Positions 14,657-23,183 of a DNA stretch of 32,581 bases are shown here, piece by piece. The stretch covers positions 1-32,581 of the forward strand of contig JANMXI010000347.1 in the NCBI GenBank assembly GCA_031394735.1. Reading direction: 5' to 3'. Every line of letters starts with the position of its first letter. Position 1 is the first letter of the stretch. A model generated the notes under the pieces. The model was not told where the DNA came from. It did no database searches and was given only the letters and a program-made list of their open reading frames with translations. The stretch is from TMP-86 sp031394735 (GTDB lineage Bacteria; Pseudomonadota; Gammaproteobacteria; Steroidobacterales; Steroidobacteraceae). A program made the position numbers and the translations under genes.

Positions 14657-17100
14657 CGTCGGAAGCTGGCGGTGATGCCGAAAGTCCGCGGTCGGAAGGT
14701 GAAATTCGAATATAACGGTCCCGGCGCGGTACCCGGATTATTCGGATCGACCACGCTGTATAGATAATTCGTCGTGGTGTGCGAGTCGAGCAGATTATCG
14801 ACGAATAACGACAGATTCCAATCACTGACCGTCGTGCCGGCGCGCAGCGACATGAAGCGATTGGATGACACGGTGTACGTGTACGGCGTGTATTGCGAGG
14901 ACAACGGATCCTGACTGGCCGCCAACCAGTTATTGCGGCTTTGATACTGGTAATCCAGGCGCGCATACGGCCCATCCGCGCCACCGGTGAAATTGAATTG
15001 CAGCCCGAGCGAGGCGGTCCACGGTGCAATGGCGCCGGGGCTGCCGCCGATCGCCGCTTCGCCGGAAATGGCGTCGCCCTTGATGGCCAATCCGGCCTTC
15101 GAGTCCTGCGAGTAGCGCGCGCTGTTGTAACCAACGGCTGCTTCCAGATTCAGATGATCGCCCAGCAGGGCTTCGGCCTGCACATCGAAACCCTTGGAAA
15201 CCGCAGTGCCCAGATTGTCGGTGAACTGCAATCCGCAGGTGCTGACGTACACATTCTGCTGGATGTTCTTCCACTTGATGTAATACACGCTGCTCGATAA
15301 TTTGAAGCGGTTGTTGAAATTGTTCTTGGCGCCGACTTCGAAACTCTGCGTGGAATCCGCATTGTAATTGAGTGGCGCCTGACCATCCGGATAGCCCAAG
15401 GTCACCAATCCGTCCGCGCACTGTTCGATCAACGGCGGGTTGCCGCCGCCGGCACGGAACCCCTTGGCATACGTGGCATAGAACAGATTGTCTGCATCCA
15501 TTTGATAGGAAACGCTGACCTTGGGCGTAAACGGCTTTTCCGACTGCGTGGCGTTCGCATAGTCGGGACCGAAGTTCTGCAGCCCGTCCGCGTAATGTGA
15601 CAGGTCAAAGGTGGATTTGGACAGGCGCGCACCCAGCGTGAGTTTCCATTGATCGGTGAACGCATAGGTCGCCTCGCCAAAGGCCGCGATCTGACGATCG
15701 TGCGCGACGTTCTGGTTGTAGTACGAATCGCCGTTGGCCAGCAGAGGAATGCCAAAGGCCTCCTCGGCGGTCAGCCCGTAAATGTTAAGGAAGAAATCAT
15801 CGACCATAGGATCGTGAATTTCCTCGACGCTCTCCTCGCGCGACAAGGAGAAAAACAAGCCGGCGGTCCAGCGCAAGCGGCTGGAGGGGTCATTGGATTG
15901 CAGGCGAAATTCCTGAGTCACGCTTTCCTGCCGGTTGGTCACCGTCGCCGGGGAGCGATAGTTCTGTATCGATGCGGGCAGGTGATAGCCACTGCCATCG
16001 ATGAGCGGATATTCCGACGGGTTCAAGAAGGAAATGCCGAATTCGGCAGCAGGCCAGCCCAGCGACTGATAGAAGGCCACGTTGTACATCGTGCCCTCGT
16101 AGCCGGTCACTTCATCACGATGGAACAGCGAGGTGTTCGAGATCAATGTCACCGCACCCAGATCCGCTTCGACCTTCAACGCCGGCAGATAGTATTTGTC
16201 CGGCACCGGCAATGGGCTTGGGTTGCCGTTGTTGAAGCGGCCGCCGGACGCATCCGAATACGCGTCCTGATAGGTGGATAGGTCGTGACGCTTGCTGTTT
16301 TGATACATGAAACTTGGCGTGATCTTCAGCCCCTCCGTCGGCTGCCAGACAGCGGCCAGTCGCAGCACGACGGTACCGACGTGATTCGAATTGCCATCGA
16401 CGACCTGACGGGATGTGGGATCGACGCGGTCGATCCAACCGCCGTCTCGCCGGTACCAGGCGCTGGCTCGAAAACCCAGCACACCGTCGATGATTGCAAC
16501 GCCGTGAGCGACGCCGCCTTCGTAGCTGGCCTCGCCGTGCTGCGTGAAGGAGACCTCGCTTCGAACGTAAGTTGAATCCTCCGTCAGACTGGGCTGCGCC
16601 AGAATGTAGCGAACCGTGCCGCCCTCGGAGCCCGAACCGAACAGCGTGCCTTGCGGGCCGCGCAGAACCTCGACGCGCTCCAGGTCGAAGGTCTTGGGCA
16701 ATGTATCGTCGGGGTTGAACCCCAGAGCGCGCATTTGAATCGGCGTGTCATCTATATAGATGCCGGTCGTGCCGGCGCCGCCGGAGGAGGAAATGCCGCG
16801 GATGGAAATGGCGTTGGTGCCGGAATTGTCGATCGACAAGCCGGGCGTGAAGCGCACCACATCGTTGATGTCCTTGATGCCCTTCTGGTCGATCGACTCC
16901 TGGCTGAATGCGCTGATGCTCAACGGCACACGGCTGATGCCTTCCTCGTGGCGAGTCGCTGTCACCACGATCTCTTGCAATCCGCCGGCGTCGCCAGGCG
17001 TGTCGGCAGCCGCTGCCGCGCTCAGACCAGCCAGCGCCAGTGTGGACGCTCCCACGAGGCGCAAAAACAACGCATAGGGAATCTGGTCGGTTCGTGACAT
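14653..17100 (-). CDS. TonB-dependent outer-membrane receptor
   Basis: An 815-aa receptor: signal peptide (about 1-32, ending SAAAAA), TonB box-like LQEIVVTA (about 41-48), a plug domain (VPLSISAFSQESIDQKGI, VEVLRGPQGTLFGSGSEGGT), then a long beta-barrel ending in RPRTFGITASFRR with a C-terminal aromatic/Arg pattern. Receptors of this class import large or scarce substrates with energy from TonB-ExbBD; they are not only siderophore receptors. The ATG at 17100 has GGAG five bases upstream. It lies 99 bases downstream of the binding-protein gene, with a possible own promoter in that gap, and is coupled to the phosphoesterase. Ligand unknown; the neighbours suggest a polyamine or polyamine-containing compound. 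Confidence 0.92.
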   Translation of the reverse strand: MSRTDQIPYALFLRLVGASTLALAGLSAAAAADTPGDAGGLQEIVVTATRHEEGISRVPLSISAFSQESIDQKGIKDINDVVRFTPGLSIDNSGTNAISIRGISSSGGAGTTGIYIDDTPIQMRALGFNPDDTLPKTFDLERVEVLRGPQGTLFGSGSEGGTVRYILAQPSLTEDSTYVRSEVSFTQHGEASYEGGVAHGVAIIDGVLGFRASAWYRRDGGWIDRVDPTSRQVVDGNSNHVGTVVLRLAAVWQPTEGLKITPSFMYQNSKRHDLSTYQDAYSDASGGRFNNGNPSPLPVPDKYYLPALKVEADLGAVTLISNTSLFHRDEVTGYEGTMYNVAFYQSLGWPAAEFGISFLNPSEYPLIDGSGYHLPASIQNYRSPATVTNRQESVTQEFRLQSNDPSSRLRWTAGLFFSLSREESVEEIHDPMVDDFFLNIYGLTAEEAFGIPLLANGDSYYNQNVAHDRQIAAFGEATYAFTDQWKLTLGARLSKSTFDLSHYADGLQNFGPDYANATQSEKPFTPKVSVSYQMDADNLFYATYAKGFRAGGGNPPLIEQCADGLVTLGYPDGQAPLNYNADSTQSFEVGAKNNFNNRFKLSSSVYYIKWKNIQQNVYVSTCGLQFTDNLGTAVSKGFDVQAEALLGDHLNLEAAVGYNSARYSQDSKAGLAIKGDAISGEAAIGGSPGAIAPWTASLGLQFNFTGGADGPYARLDYQYQSRNNWLAASQDPLSSQYTPYTYTVSSNRFMSLRAGTTVSDWNLSLFVDNLLDSHTTTNYLYSVVDPNNPGTAPGPLYSNFTFRPRTFGITASFRR

Positions 17101-17129
17101 GGTGACTCCGAAAAAATCTGCGATCAAAG

Positions 17130-17158
17130 ACAGTAGCATCGGGCCGCAACCGGTGCAA
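17130..17158 (-). promoter_or_regulatory. Possible promoter of the TonB receptor gene
   Basis: On the minus strand: TTGCAC (17158-17153), 17 bases, TACTGT (17135-17130), with TG one base before the -10 (extended -10 type). It lies 30 bases before the start codon in the only sizeable gap of the cluster. Confidence 0.35.
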
Positions 17159-17199
17159 ACGAAGGCCTTGGGAACACCCGTGTTGCGTTTATGCAGCGA

Positions 17200-18345
17200 T
17201 CATTCGCCGGTTCGGAATCGCGTCCATTCGCGCGACACCAGGCGCGAATACGCCAGCGGCTCGGCGCGATGCGTCAGCAACCTTGCGCGAGTCTGTTCGT
17301 CGGGGTAGATGCTGCGATCATTCTTGATCTTTGCGTCGATGAAGGGCAGCGAGGCCGAGTTGCCGTTGGGATATTTCACGAAGTTCGTCACGCCCGCCAT
17401 GACCTCGGGCCGCATCAGATAGTTCAAGAACAGCTGCGCATTGAGCGGATGAGGCGCATCGGCTGGAATGCCCATGGCATCGACCGTCAACATCGCGCCT
17501 TCGATCGGCACCAGGTAGGCGATCTGGACCCCGTTGGCGGCTTCATGCGCACGCGCTCGAGCCTGCAAGATATCGCCGGACCATCCCAGCGAAATGCACA
17601 CGCTGCCGTTGGCCAGATCGCTGATGTATTGCTGGCTGTCGATGTAGCGCACGAAGGGCCGGATCTTGCGCAAGGTTGCTGACGCCAGCGCAATGTCGCG
17701 CTCGTCGCGGCTGTTGGCATCGCGACCCAGATAGATCAGCACCGAGGAAATCACCTCCGACGCAGCATCGACGATGCTGATTCCACAGTCCTTTAACCTG
17801 GCCGCATTGCGCGGGTCCAGGATCAGCGCCCATCCGTTGGGAAGATTGGGCCCGAGCCTCGCGCGCACCTGCGCTTCGTTGTAGCCGATGCCGGTCGAAC
17901 TCCACAAATACGGCACGCCGTACTCATTGCCCGGATCATGCAACGCCAGGCGTTTCATGATCTCCGGATCCAGATTGACGCGATTCGGTAGCAACGCGGG
18001 GTCGAGCTTGCGAAACACGCCGGCCCGAACTTGCCGCTCAAAGAAATATCCCGTCGGCACGACGAGGTCGTAGTTCGTGCGCCCCGTCAGCAGCTTGGTT
18101 TCCAGCACTTCGTTACTGTCGAAAATATCGTACCGGACCTTGATGCCGGTCAGCTTTTCAAAATTCGGAATCGTGTTCGGTGCGATGTAATCCGACCAGG
18201 AGTAGATGTTGAGGAATTTCTGCGAATCGTGTGCGCCGTCCGCACCGGCAGGGGCTACCATGCCCGGCGAGTTCGCCGCCTGTTCGCTGCAACCCGCCGC
18301 GAGGATTGCCAGCGCCAGAATTGCGCAGCTACGCCGGAATGGCAC
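17200..18345 (-). CDS. Polyamine-type ABC transporter substrate-binding lipoprotein (PotD/PotF-like), orphan
   Basis: A 381-aa extracytoplasmic solute-binding protein. The signal peptide ends in a clear lipobox LAAGC (Cys19), so it should be anchored in a membrane facing the periplasm. The opening LNIYSWSDYIAPNTIPNFEKLTGIKVRYD is the hallmark of the PotD/PotF spermidine/putrescine family, as are FDSNEVLETKLL, DLVVPTGYF, GVPYLWSSTGIGYN and the late IPADAPHP-LNAQLFLNYLMRPEV. Start GTG at 18345. It begins five bases after the stop of the spermidine-dehydrogenase-like gene, so they share an mRNA. No potA, potB or potC genes are nearby, so it may borrow another transporter, hand substrate to the oxidase, or act as a sensor. 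Confidence 0.9.
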   Translation of the reverse strand: MPFRRSCAILALAILAAGCSEQAANSPGMVAPAGADGAHDSQKFLNIYSWSDYIAPNTIPNFEKLTGIKVRYDIFDSNEVLETKLLTGRTNYDLVVPTGYFFERQVRAGVFRKLDPALLPNRVNLDPEIMKRLALHDPGNEYGVPYLWSSTGIGYNEAQVRARLGPNLPNGWALILDPRNAARLKDCGISIVDAASEVISSVLIYLGRDANSRDERDIALASATLRKIRPFVRYIDSQQYISDLANGSVCISLGWSGDILQARARAHEAANGVQIAYLVPIEGAMLTVDAMGIPADAPHPLNAQLFLNYLMRPEVMAGVTNFVKYPNGNSASLPFIDAKIKNDRSIYPDEQTRARLLTHRAEPLAYSRLVSREWTRFRTGE

Positions 18346-18350
18346 CGCCG

Positions 18351-20243
18351 CTACCCTATGAGCTCGCCGACCGCCCGATGCGCCTGATCGATGGCGGTGT
18401 GCGTATACGCGTCCCAGCCGGCATCGGAATTGGCGATGGCGATGCGCCCCACCCTTTTGTGCGCGGTTTTGGCGAGCGCCTCTTGCTTGTCCATGTCATC
18501 GTAAAGAGGCGTGGGCGTGTACGCATACCCGTGCGGCCAGCGATTGACCGTAATCGCGGCGACGTCGCGATCAAAGTCAAAGCCACCCGCCCCCAGCATC
18601 TTGCTCAGCTCCGCGCGTATCGGCTTTTCGAAGTCGGCAAAGCTCATGCCGTACAGACGCGACCGGCCGATGCGATATTGCTCGCGCATGTTCAACCCCT
18701 GATTGGGCGCGCACGGCATGTACTCCAGATGCATGCAGATCGGCTGTGAGGGATCGGCAGAAAAATGGTAGTCATCCAGGCTCACCGGAAAATCCAGGTA
18801 AGCGTCGAACATGCCGCCGGCATTGGCGATGAAGCCCACGCCCAGCTTGTGCCAGGCGAGCCAGTTGCGGGCGATGACGTTGACGTAGACCAGCGGCGCA
18901 CGCACGTTCTCGTGCAAGGCGGCACGTTGCCGCGCATCGGTTTCCGGTGCGAGATAGGGGACCATGGCGTGATAGCACGCCAATACACAATCGTGCGCGG
19001 CAACGCGCACCGGCTTGCCATCACGTACGTAGGCCACCTGCACGCCTTTGTCCACATTGCGCACATCAACAGCGGTGAAACTCAGGCGGATCCGCACAGC
19101 GTTCTGCGCAAGATCGAGCTGCGAATAATCAAAGCGAGCACGCACGATGTCTTCCATGCCCGACCCGGGTGCGATGCCAGGGATCAAGCGGCGCACCAGC
19201 ATGCGCGCGATCGAGGCGTTGCCATCCGGGAAGTGATAGATGTAGGGCTCGAACTCTTCAGCCTGACCGGCCGCCGCCAGGATGGCACGCTGCGCCTTGA
19301 GGCCGGGTAAATCCAGCGCCTCACTGACGGGCACCGCATCGATGCCGATCGCCCACAGCCCATGGGTTCGTTTCTGCAGGAGCTTCAGAATGTCTGCATC
19401 CGCATCCCAGTACCGCTTTATAAAGTCGCTGTAGCTGGTGTGTTCGAGCACGGTCCGCCGTTGTTCGGGCGTCGAGCCCTTCAATACATCGCGATCGGAG
19501 AGGAACATTTCCTCCAACTGCGCTTTCGCGCGCTCGTTCAGCGGCATCTGCGCGATGTACTCGCGCAAGGGCGCGGGATCGCCGGCCTGTTCATCCCAGT
19601 CCTGCCAGCGACCGAAAGGCTGCCGAACGAGGCGGTCAGCGCCGAAACTCTCGGCATTGAAGAACACGGCGTGTTTGAGATTCCAGCGCTCATAAAAGCC
19701 CTGATCGAAGGCCGTGTTGAACCGGGCAGTATCGATGCCCAGATCGGTTAGCAGGCCCCGCGCCACCTTGCTCCATTTGTGCTTCGGAGAATCGATGGAC
19801 TGCGTGCCGCCGTACCCCAGGATCATTTTGCCGTCGACTTCAAACTCGTTGCGCTTGGCGTGGCCGCCAAAGTCATCATTGGTGTCCAGAATGAGAATGC
19901 GCGCCTTAGGCTTGCGCTTCAGGTAGTAGTGCGCGCTGGCCAGACCACTGATGCCGGCGCCCACGACCACCAGGTCGTAGTGCTCCTCGACTTTCGCGCC
20001 GGTGAGCTCGAACGGCAACCCATCGCGCAGCCGGTGGGCCGCCTCAAAAGACCCGGCGTGACTGCCGCGCAATCCGCTGCGCGAGGGAGGATAGTCACCG
20101 ACGCCGGTGGAGGACACGGCTGCCGGCGTGGCTGCACCGGTTGCAGCCGCGGCGAGCGCCTTTGACCATTCGATGCTGCCGACACCGGAGACGGCCAGCG
20201 CGACACCATTCATGAAATCACGCCGTGTAATATTATCTTTCAT
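18351..20243 (-). CDS. spdH: Tat-exported FAD-dependent amine oxidoreductase, probable spermidine dehydrogenase
   Basis: A 630-aa flavoprotein starting with a twin-arginine signal (ITRRDFMNGVALAVSG, residues 5-20), so it is probably folded with FAD and exported to the periplasm. The dinucleotide-binding fold is YDLVVVGAGISGLASAHYY, then RILILDTNDDFGGHA and the substrate-side GYGGTQSID. Length, Tat signal and the leader region YPPSRSGLRGSHAGSFEAAH match, from memory, the SpdH-type spermidine dehydrogenase of Pseudomonas aeruginosa (about 620 aa). That enzyme cleaves spermidine to 1,3-diaminopropane and 4-aminobutyraldehyde. The following polyamine-type binding protein supports the assignment. 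The ATG at 20243 was chosen because the Tat motif follows at once. It diverges from the pirin gene across a region with a 17-bp palindrome. Confidence 0.75.
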   Translation of the reverse strand: MKDNITRRDFMNGVALAVSGVGSIEWSKALAAAATGAATPAAVSSTGVGDYPPSRSGLRGSHAGSFEAAHRLRDGLPFELTGAKVEEHYDLVVVGAGISGLASAHYYLKRKPKARILILDTNDDFGGHAKRNEFEVDGKMILGYGGTQSIDSPKHKWSKVARGLLTDLGIDTARFNTAFDQGFYERWNLKHAVFFNAESFGADRLVRQPFGRWQDWDEQAGDPAPLREYIAQMPLNERAKAQLEEMFLSDRDVLKGSTPEQRRTVLEHTSYSDFIKRYWDADADILKLLQKRTHGLWAIGIDAVPVSEALDLPGLKAQRAILAAAGQAEEFEPYIYHFPDGNASIARMLVRRLIPGIAPGSGMEDIVRARFDYSQLDLAQNAVRIRLSFTAVDVRNVDKGVQVAYVRDGKPVRVAAHDCVLACYHAMVPYLAPETDARQRAALHENVRAPLVYVNVIARNWLAWHKLGVGFIANAGGMFDAYLDFPVSLDDYHFSADPSQPICMHLEYMPCAPNQGLNMREQYRIGRSRLYGMSFADFEKPIRAELSKMLGAGGFDFDRDVAAITVNRWPHGYAYTPTPLYDDMDKQEALAKTAHKRVGRIAIANSDAGWDAYTHTAIDQAHRAVGELIG

Positions 20244-20280
20244 TGCCCGATCTTGGCAGCGTCCAGGAAGGTTCGTCAAA

Positions 20281-20297
20281 CATCGGTCAAACCGATG
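20281..20297. promoter_or_regulatory. 17-bp palindrome between spdH-like and pirin genes
   Basis: CATCGGT-CAA-ACCGATG: perfect 7-bp arms with a 3-base centre, 38 bases upstream of the spdH-like start and 71 bases upstream of the pirin start. Size and symmetry fit a TetR-, GntR- or MarR-type operator. No such regulator is adjacent. Confidence 0.45.
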
Positions 20298-20367
20298 GAT
20301 TGGATCGGAATTTTGATCTGTTTTTCGGCACACCCGACCTCATCTTCGAGTCTTCACGGAGGTTCTC

Positions 20368-21066
20368 ATGCAAGAAATCAGACGCAGCAACGAACGGGGC
20401 TATGCTGATCACGGGTGGCTCAAGTCCTACCACACGTTCTCATTCGCCGATTACCACGATCCGAAACATGTGCAATTCGGTCCCTTACGCGTGATCAATG
20501 AAGACCGGGTGGCCGCGGGCGGCGGCTTCGGCACCCATGGTCATCGCGACATGGAGATCATCAGTTATGTGCTCGACGGCGAACTGTCGCACAAGGATTC
20601 CCTGGGGAACGGCTCGACCATCCGGCCCGGCGATGTGCAGCGCATGAGCGCGGGTTCAGGCGTGCGCCACAGTGAGTTCAATCCCTCACCGACGCACGGA
20701 GTGCACTTTCTGCAGATATGGATCCAGCCCAAGAGCAATGGCATTGCTCCTAGTTATGAAGAGAAGCACTTCGAAGCCCAACAGAAGCGGGGCCGCTTGA
20801 GGCTGATCGCATCAGCGACCGGCGCGGAGGGGTCGGTGATGTTGCATCAGGATGCAAGCCTGTACGCAGGACTGTTCGACGGCGGTGAAACTGGTTCTTT
20901 GAACGTTGCCGAGGCCCGACAGATCTACGTGCATGTGGCGCGCGGTTCAATCGAGGCCAACGGCGAGGCGCTCGATGCCGGTGACGCACTCACGCTCACC
21001 GCAACGCGCGCGCTAAAACTGGCGAACGGGCACGATGCCGAAGTCCTGGTGTTTGACCTGCCGTAA
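20368..21066 (+). CDS. Pirin family protein (YhhW-like bicupin)
   Basis: A 232-aa cytoplasmic bicupin. The metal-binding residues of E. coli YhhW, a quercetin 2,3-dioxygenase, are at identical positions: His57 and His59 (FGTHGHRDMEII) and His101 and Glu103 (SGVRHSEFN). Other pirin blocks are RGYADHGWLKSYHTFSFADY and VHFLQIWIQP. The C-terminal cupin lacks metal ligands, as usual. The ATG at 20368 has CGGAGG six bases upstream. A single gene, divergent from spdH-like and convergent with ypfJ. The physiological role of such pirins is not settled. Confidence 0.93.
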   Translation: MQEIRRSNERGYADHGWLKSYHTFSFADYHDPKHVQFGPLRVINEDRVAAGGGFGTHGHRDMEIISYVLDGELSHKDSLGNGSTIRPGDVQRMSAGSGVRHSEFNPSPTHGVHFLQIWIQPKSNGIAPSYEEKHFEAQQKRGRLRLIASATGAEGSVMLHQDASLYAGLFDGGETGSLNVAEARQIYVHVARGSIEANGEALDAGDALTLTATRALKLANGHDAEVLVFDLP

Positions 21067-21103
21067 GCGGACGGCATTGGCGGTTTAGGGACGCACCGCC
21101 CAC

Positions 21104-21967
21104 TTAGAGCGAAGTGCTGGCGCTAAAGGTGTCGCATTGGTCGATGTTGCCGCTTTCAAAGCCGCGTTTGAACCAGCGCACGCGCTGCGCAGAACTGCCA
21201 TGCGTAAAGCTGTCGGGCACCACCGTGCCCTGTGATCGTTTCTGCAAGGTGTCATCGCCGACCGACGAGGCGGCCTGCAACCCTGATTCCAGATCGCCAG
21301 GCTCGAGAATCTTCCGTGCATCATTGGCCTGCTCCGCCCACACGCCGGCGAAGCAATCTGCCTGCAATTCCAACCGCACCGACACCTGATTCGCCTCCGA
21401 TCCGCCAGAGGCCTGCTGAGCGCGCTCGGCTGCCTCGGAGACGCCGAGTAAATTTTGCACATGGTGGCCGACTTCGTGGGCAATGACGTAGGCGCGGGCG
21501 AAATCGCCGGGTGCCCCAAAGTCTGCAGCGAGCTGCCGATAAAACGCCAGGTCGATATACACCTTCTGATCGCCGGGACAATAGAACGGACCGGCGGCCG
21601 ATGAGGCCATGCCGCAGGCGGAGGACACCTGGCCGCTAAACAATGTCAGCTTCGGCGGAGTATAGGTCTTGCCGTGGGATTTAAAGTACGTACCCCAGAC
21701 ATCTTCGGTCTCGCCGAGCACGGCGCGCACGAAATCCACCTGCGGATCCTGTGCCGCTTCGCCGCTCACCGGGGCGGCCGGCGTGGACGAGTCCTGCTGT
21801 TGATTCGCGCCCAACAGGCCGAGCAAGGTCACCGGATTGACGCCCATGAAGTAACCGATGACGACCACCGCGATGGTTCCGAGCCCAATGCCCGTGCCGC
21901 GTCGGCCCAAACCCGACCCTCGGGCATCCTCGACATTGTCGCTGCGGCGGCTGTCATCGAGCTTCAT
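21104..21967 (-). CDS. ypfJ: YpfJ-family neutral zinc metallopeptidase
   Basis: A 287-aa membrane-anchored protein of the YpfJ family. It begins MKLDDSRRSDNVEDARG, typical of the family, has one transmembrane segment (TIAVVVIGYFMGV, about residues 31-43) and the zincin motif HEVGHH at 164-169. The third ligand is probably the Glu in LELQADCFAG. Family blocks SSACGMASSAAGPFYCPGDQ and FTHGSSAQRVRWFKRGFE are present. The active site should lie in the periplasm. The ATG at 21967 has AGGAG seven bases upstream; an upstream ATG at 21994 would overlap that site. The biological substrate of the family is unknown. Confidence 0.93.
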   Translation of the reverse strand: MKLDDSRRSDNVEDARGSGLGRRGTGIGLGTIAVVVIGYFMGVNPVTLLGLLGANQQQDSSTPAAPVSGEAAQDPQVDFVRAVLGETEDVWGTYFKSHGKTYTPPKLTLFSGQVSSACGMASSAAGPFYCPGDQKVYIDLAFYRQLAADFGAPGDFARAYVIAHEVGHHVQNLLGVSEAAERAQQASGGSEANQVSVRLELQADCFAGVWAEQANDARKILEPGDLESGLQAASSVGDDTLQKRSQGTVVPDSFTHGSSAQRVRWFKRGFESGNIDQCDTFSASTSL

Positions 21968-22268
21968 AAGCGACTCCTGAACAATGATTTTCACTTGAGC
22001 TGGCGGAGCAGCAAGGTTCCGTCACTGCGACAGTTCCCTTGCCGCCACAAAGAAAAAGTAAAATGCGTTTACTGCGACTGCCAGCATACTACGAGCGGGC
22101 CACCGTCTTGCAGGTCAACCGAGTATGAAATCCGCGGTACTGCGTCGTCATTCCGACACGCCGGACACCGGAGTTGTTCAATCTGTGACGCTAATCGATA
22201 CGTCTAATTGAGTTAAATCCGAAGCTTATGTCCTGCTATACTGATTTAACATTAACTGCGGACCAGCA
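21968..22268. other. 301-base divergent intergenic region between ypfJ and the pbpG-like gene
   Basis: No coding sequence recognised. It holds a likely promoter for the plus-strand peptidase gene (22213-22242) and a 17-bp inverted repeat (22057-22073, AGTAAA-ATGCG-TTTACT) that could be an operator for the minus-strand ypfJ promoter. The rest shows no hairpin with a U-run and no tRNA-like structure. Confidence 0.4.
22213..22242 (+). promoter_or_regulatory. Promoter of the pbpG-like gene
   Basis: TTAAAT (22213-22218), 18 bases, TATACT (22237-22242) with an extended -10 TG at 22234-22235. The predicted start of transcription, near 22249, is 20 bases before the ATG. Confidence 0.5.
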
Positions 22269-23174
22269 ATGCCCTTAACCTTTGCCGTACCCAAAACACT
22301 CGCGACATCGGTCGCCGGACTGTTGTTATTGAGCGCGGCGTTTTCCAGCCCCGCATCCGCGCGCCAACGTCATCATCACACGCACCGCAGCCAGGCCGGC
22401 ACGCCCAAAATGCCTGCGTTGCGCTCCAGTTCCGCGCTGGTCGTTGACGAAAACACCTCCACGGTGCTGTTGGCGAAGCAGGCCGATGCAGTCATCCCGA
22501 TCGCCTCCATTACCAAATTGATGACCTCCCTGGTGGTTCTCGAAGCCAAGCAATCCCCGGATGAGATGATCACGCTGACACGCGAGGATCGCGAAACCGG
22601 GCGCGGTGGCCATTCCCGTCTGCCCACGGGCGCGACTTTCCGCCGAGGCGACCTGATGCACCTGGCGCTGATGTCGTCAGAAAATCGCGCGGCTCACACG
22701 CTCGGCAACCGCTACCCCGGCGGGCTTCGCGCATGCGTCGCGGCGATGAATGCCAAGGCAAAGTCTTTGGGGATGCTCCACACGCATTTTGCGGACCCCA
22801 CCGGTCTGTCCCGCCTGAATACATCGAGCCCGGAAGATCTCGCCAGACTGGTCATTGCCGCGTCGCAGGACCCGGTGATCCGCAACTACTCGACGGATGA
22901 GCGGCACACGGTGCAGGCTGGCCGCCATCGCCTGGAATTCCGCAATACCGATAACCTGGTGGCCAATCCGAACTGGAACATCGTCGTTCAAAAGACGGGT
23001 TACACGGTGGATGCCGGACGCTGCCTGGTGATGAAAGCCATCATCGAAGACCGCCCCATCGTCATCGTGTTGCTGGATTCCTACGGCAAGTACACCCGCA
23101 TCGCCGACGCAAAGCGAATCCGCGACTGGATTCACGATCGCGCCAACGAGCGCGTGGAGCACGCCTCGCGCTAA
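22269..23174 (+). CDS. pbpG: D-alanyl-D-alanine endopeptidase/carboxypeptidase (peptidase S11, PbpG-like)
   Basis: A 301-aa periplasmic penicillin-binding protein, cutting peptidoglycan cross-links or trimming stem peptides. The signal peptide covers residues 1-31 (GLLLLSAAFSSPASA), followed by a His-rich linker. The three active-site motifs are intact: S80-I-T-K83 (catalytic serine and lysine), S137-E-N139 and K242-T-G244. FADPTGLSRLNTSSPEDLA and NTDNLV are typical of the PbpG/PBP7 group, which lacks the C-terminal domain of PBP5. It ends nine bases before the stop of the convergent dehydrogenase gene. Confidence 0.93.
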   Translation: MPLTFAVPKTLATSVAGLLLLSAAFSSPASARQRHHHTHRSQAGTPKMPALRSSSALVVDENTSTVLLAKQADAVIPIASITKLMTSLVVLEAKQSPDEMITLTREDRETGRGGHSRLPTGATFRRGDLMHLALMSSENRAAHTLGNRYPGGLRACVAAMNAKAKSLGMLHTHFADPTGLSRLNTSSPEDLARLVIAASQDPVIRNYSTDERHTVQAGRHRLEFRNTDNLVANPNWNIVVQKTGYTVDAGRCLVMKAIIEDRPIVIVLLDSYGKYTRIADAKRIRDWIHDRANERVEHASR

Positions 23175-23183
23175 GAGTTTTTT

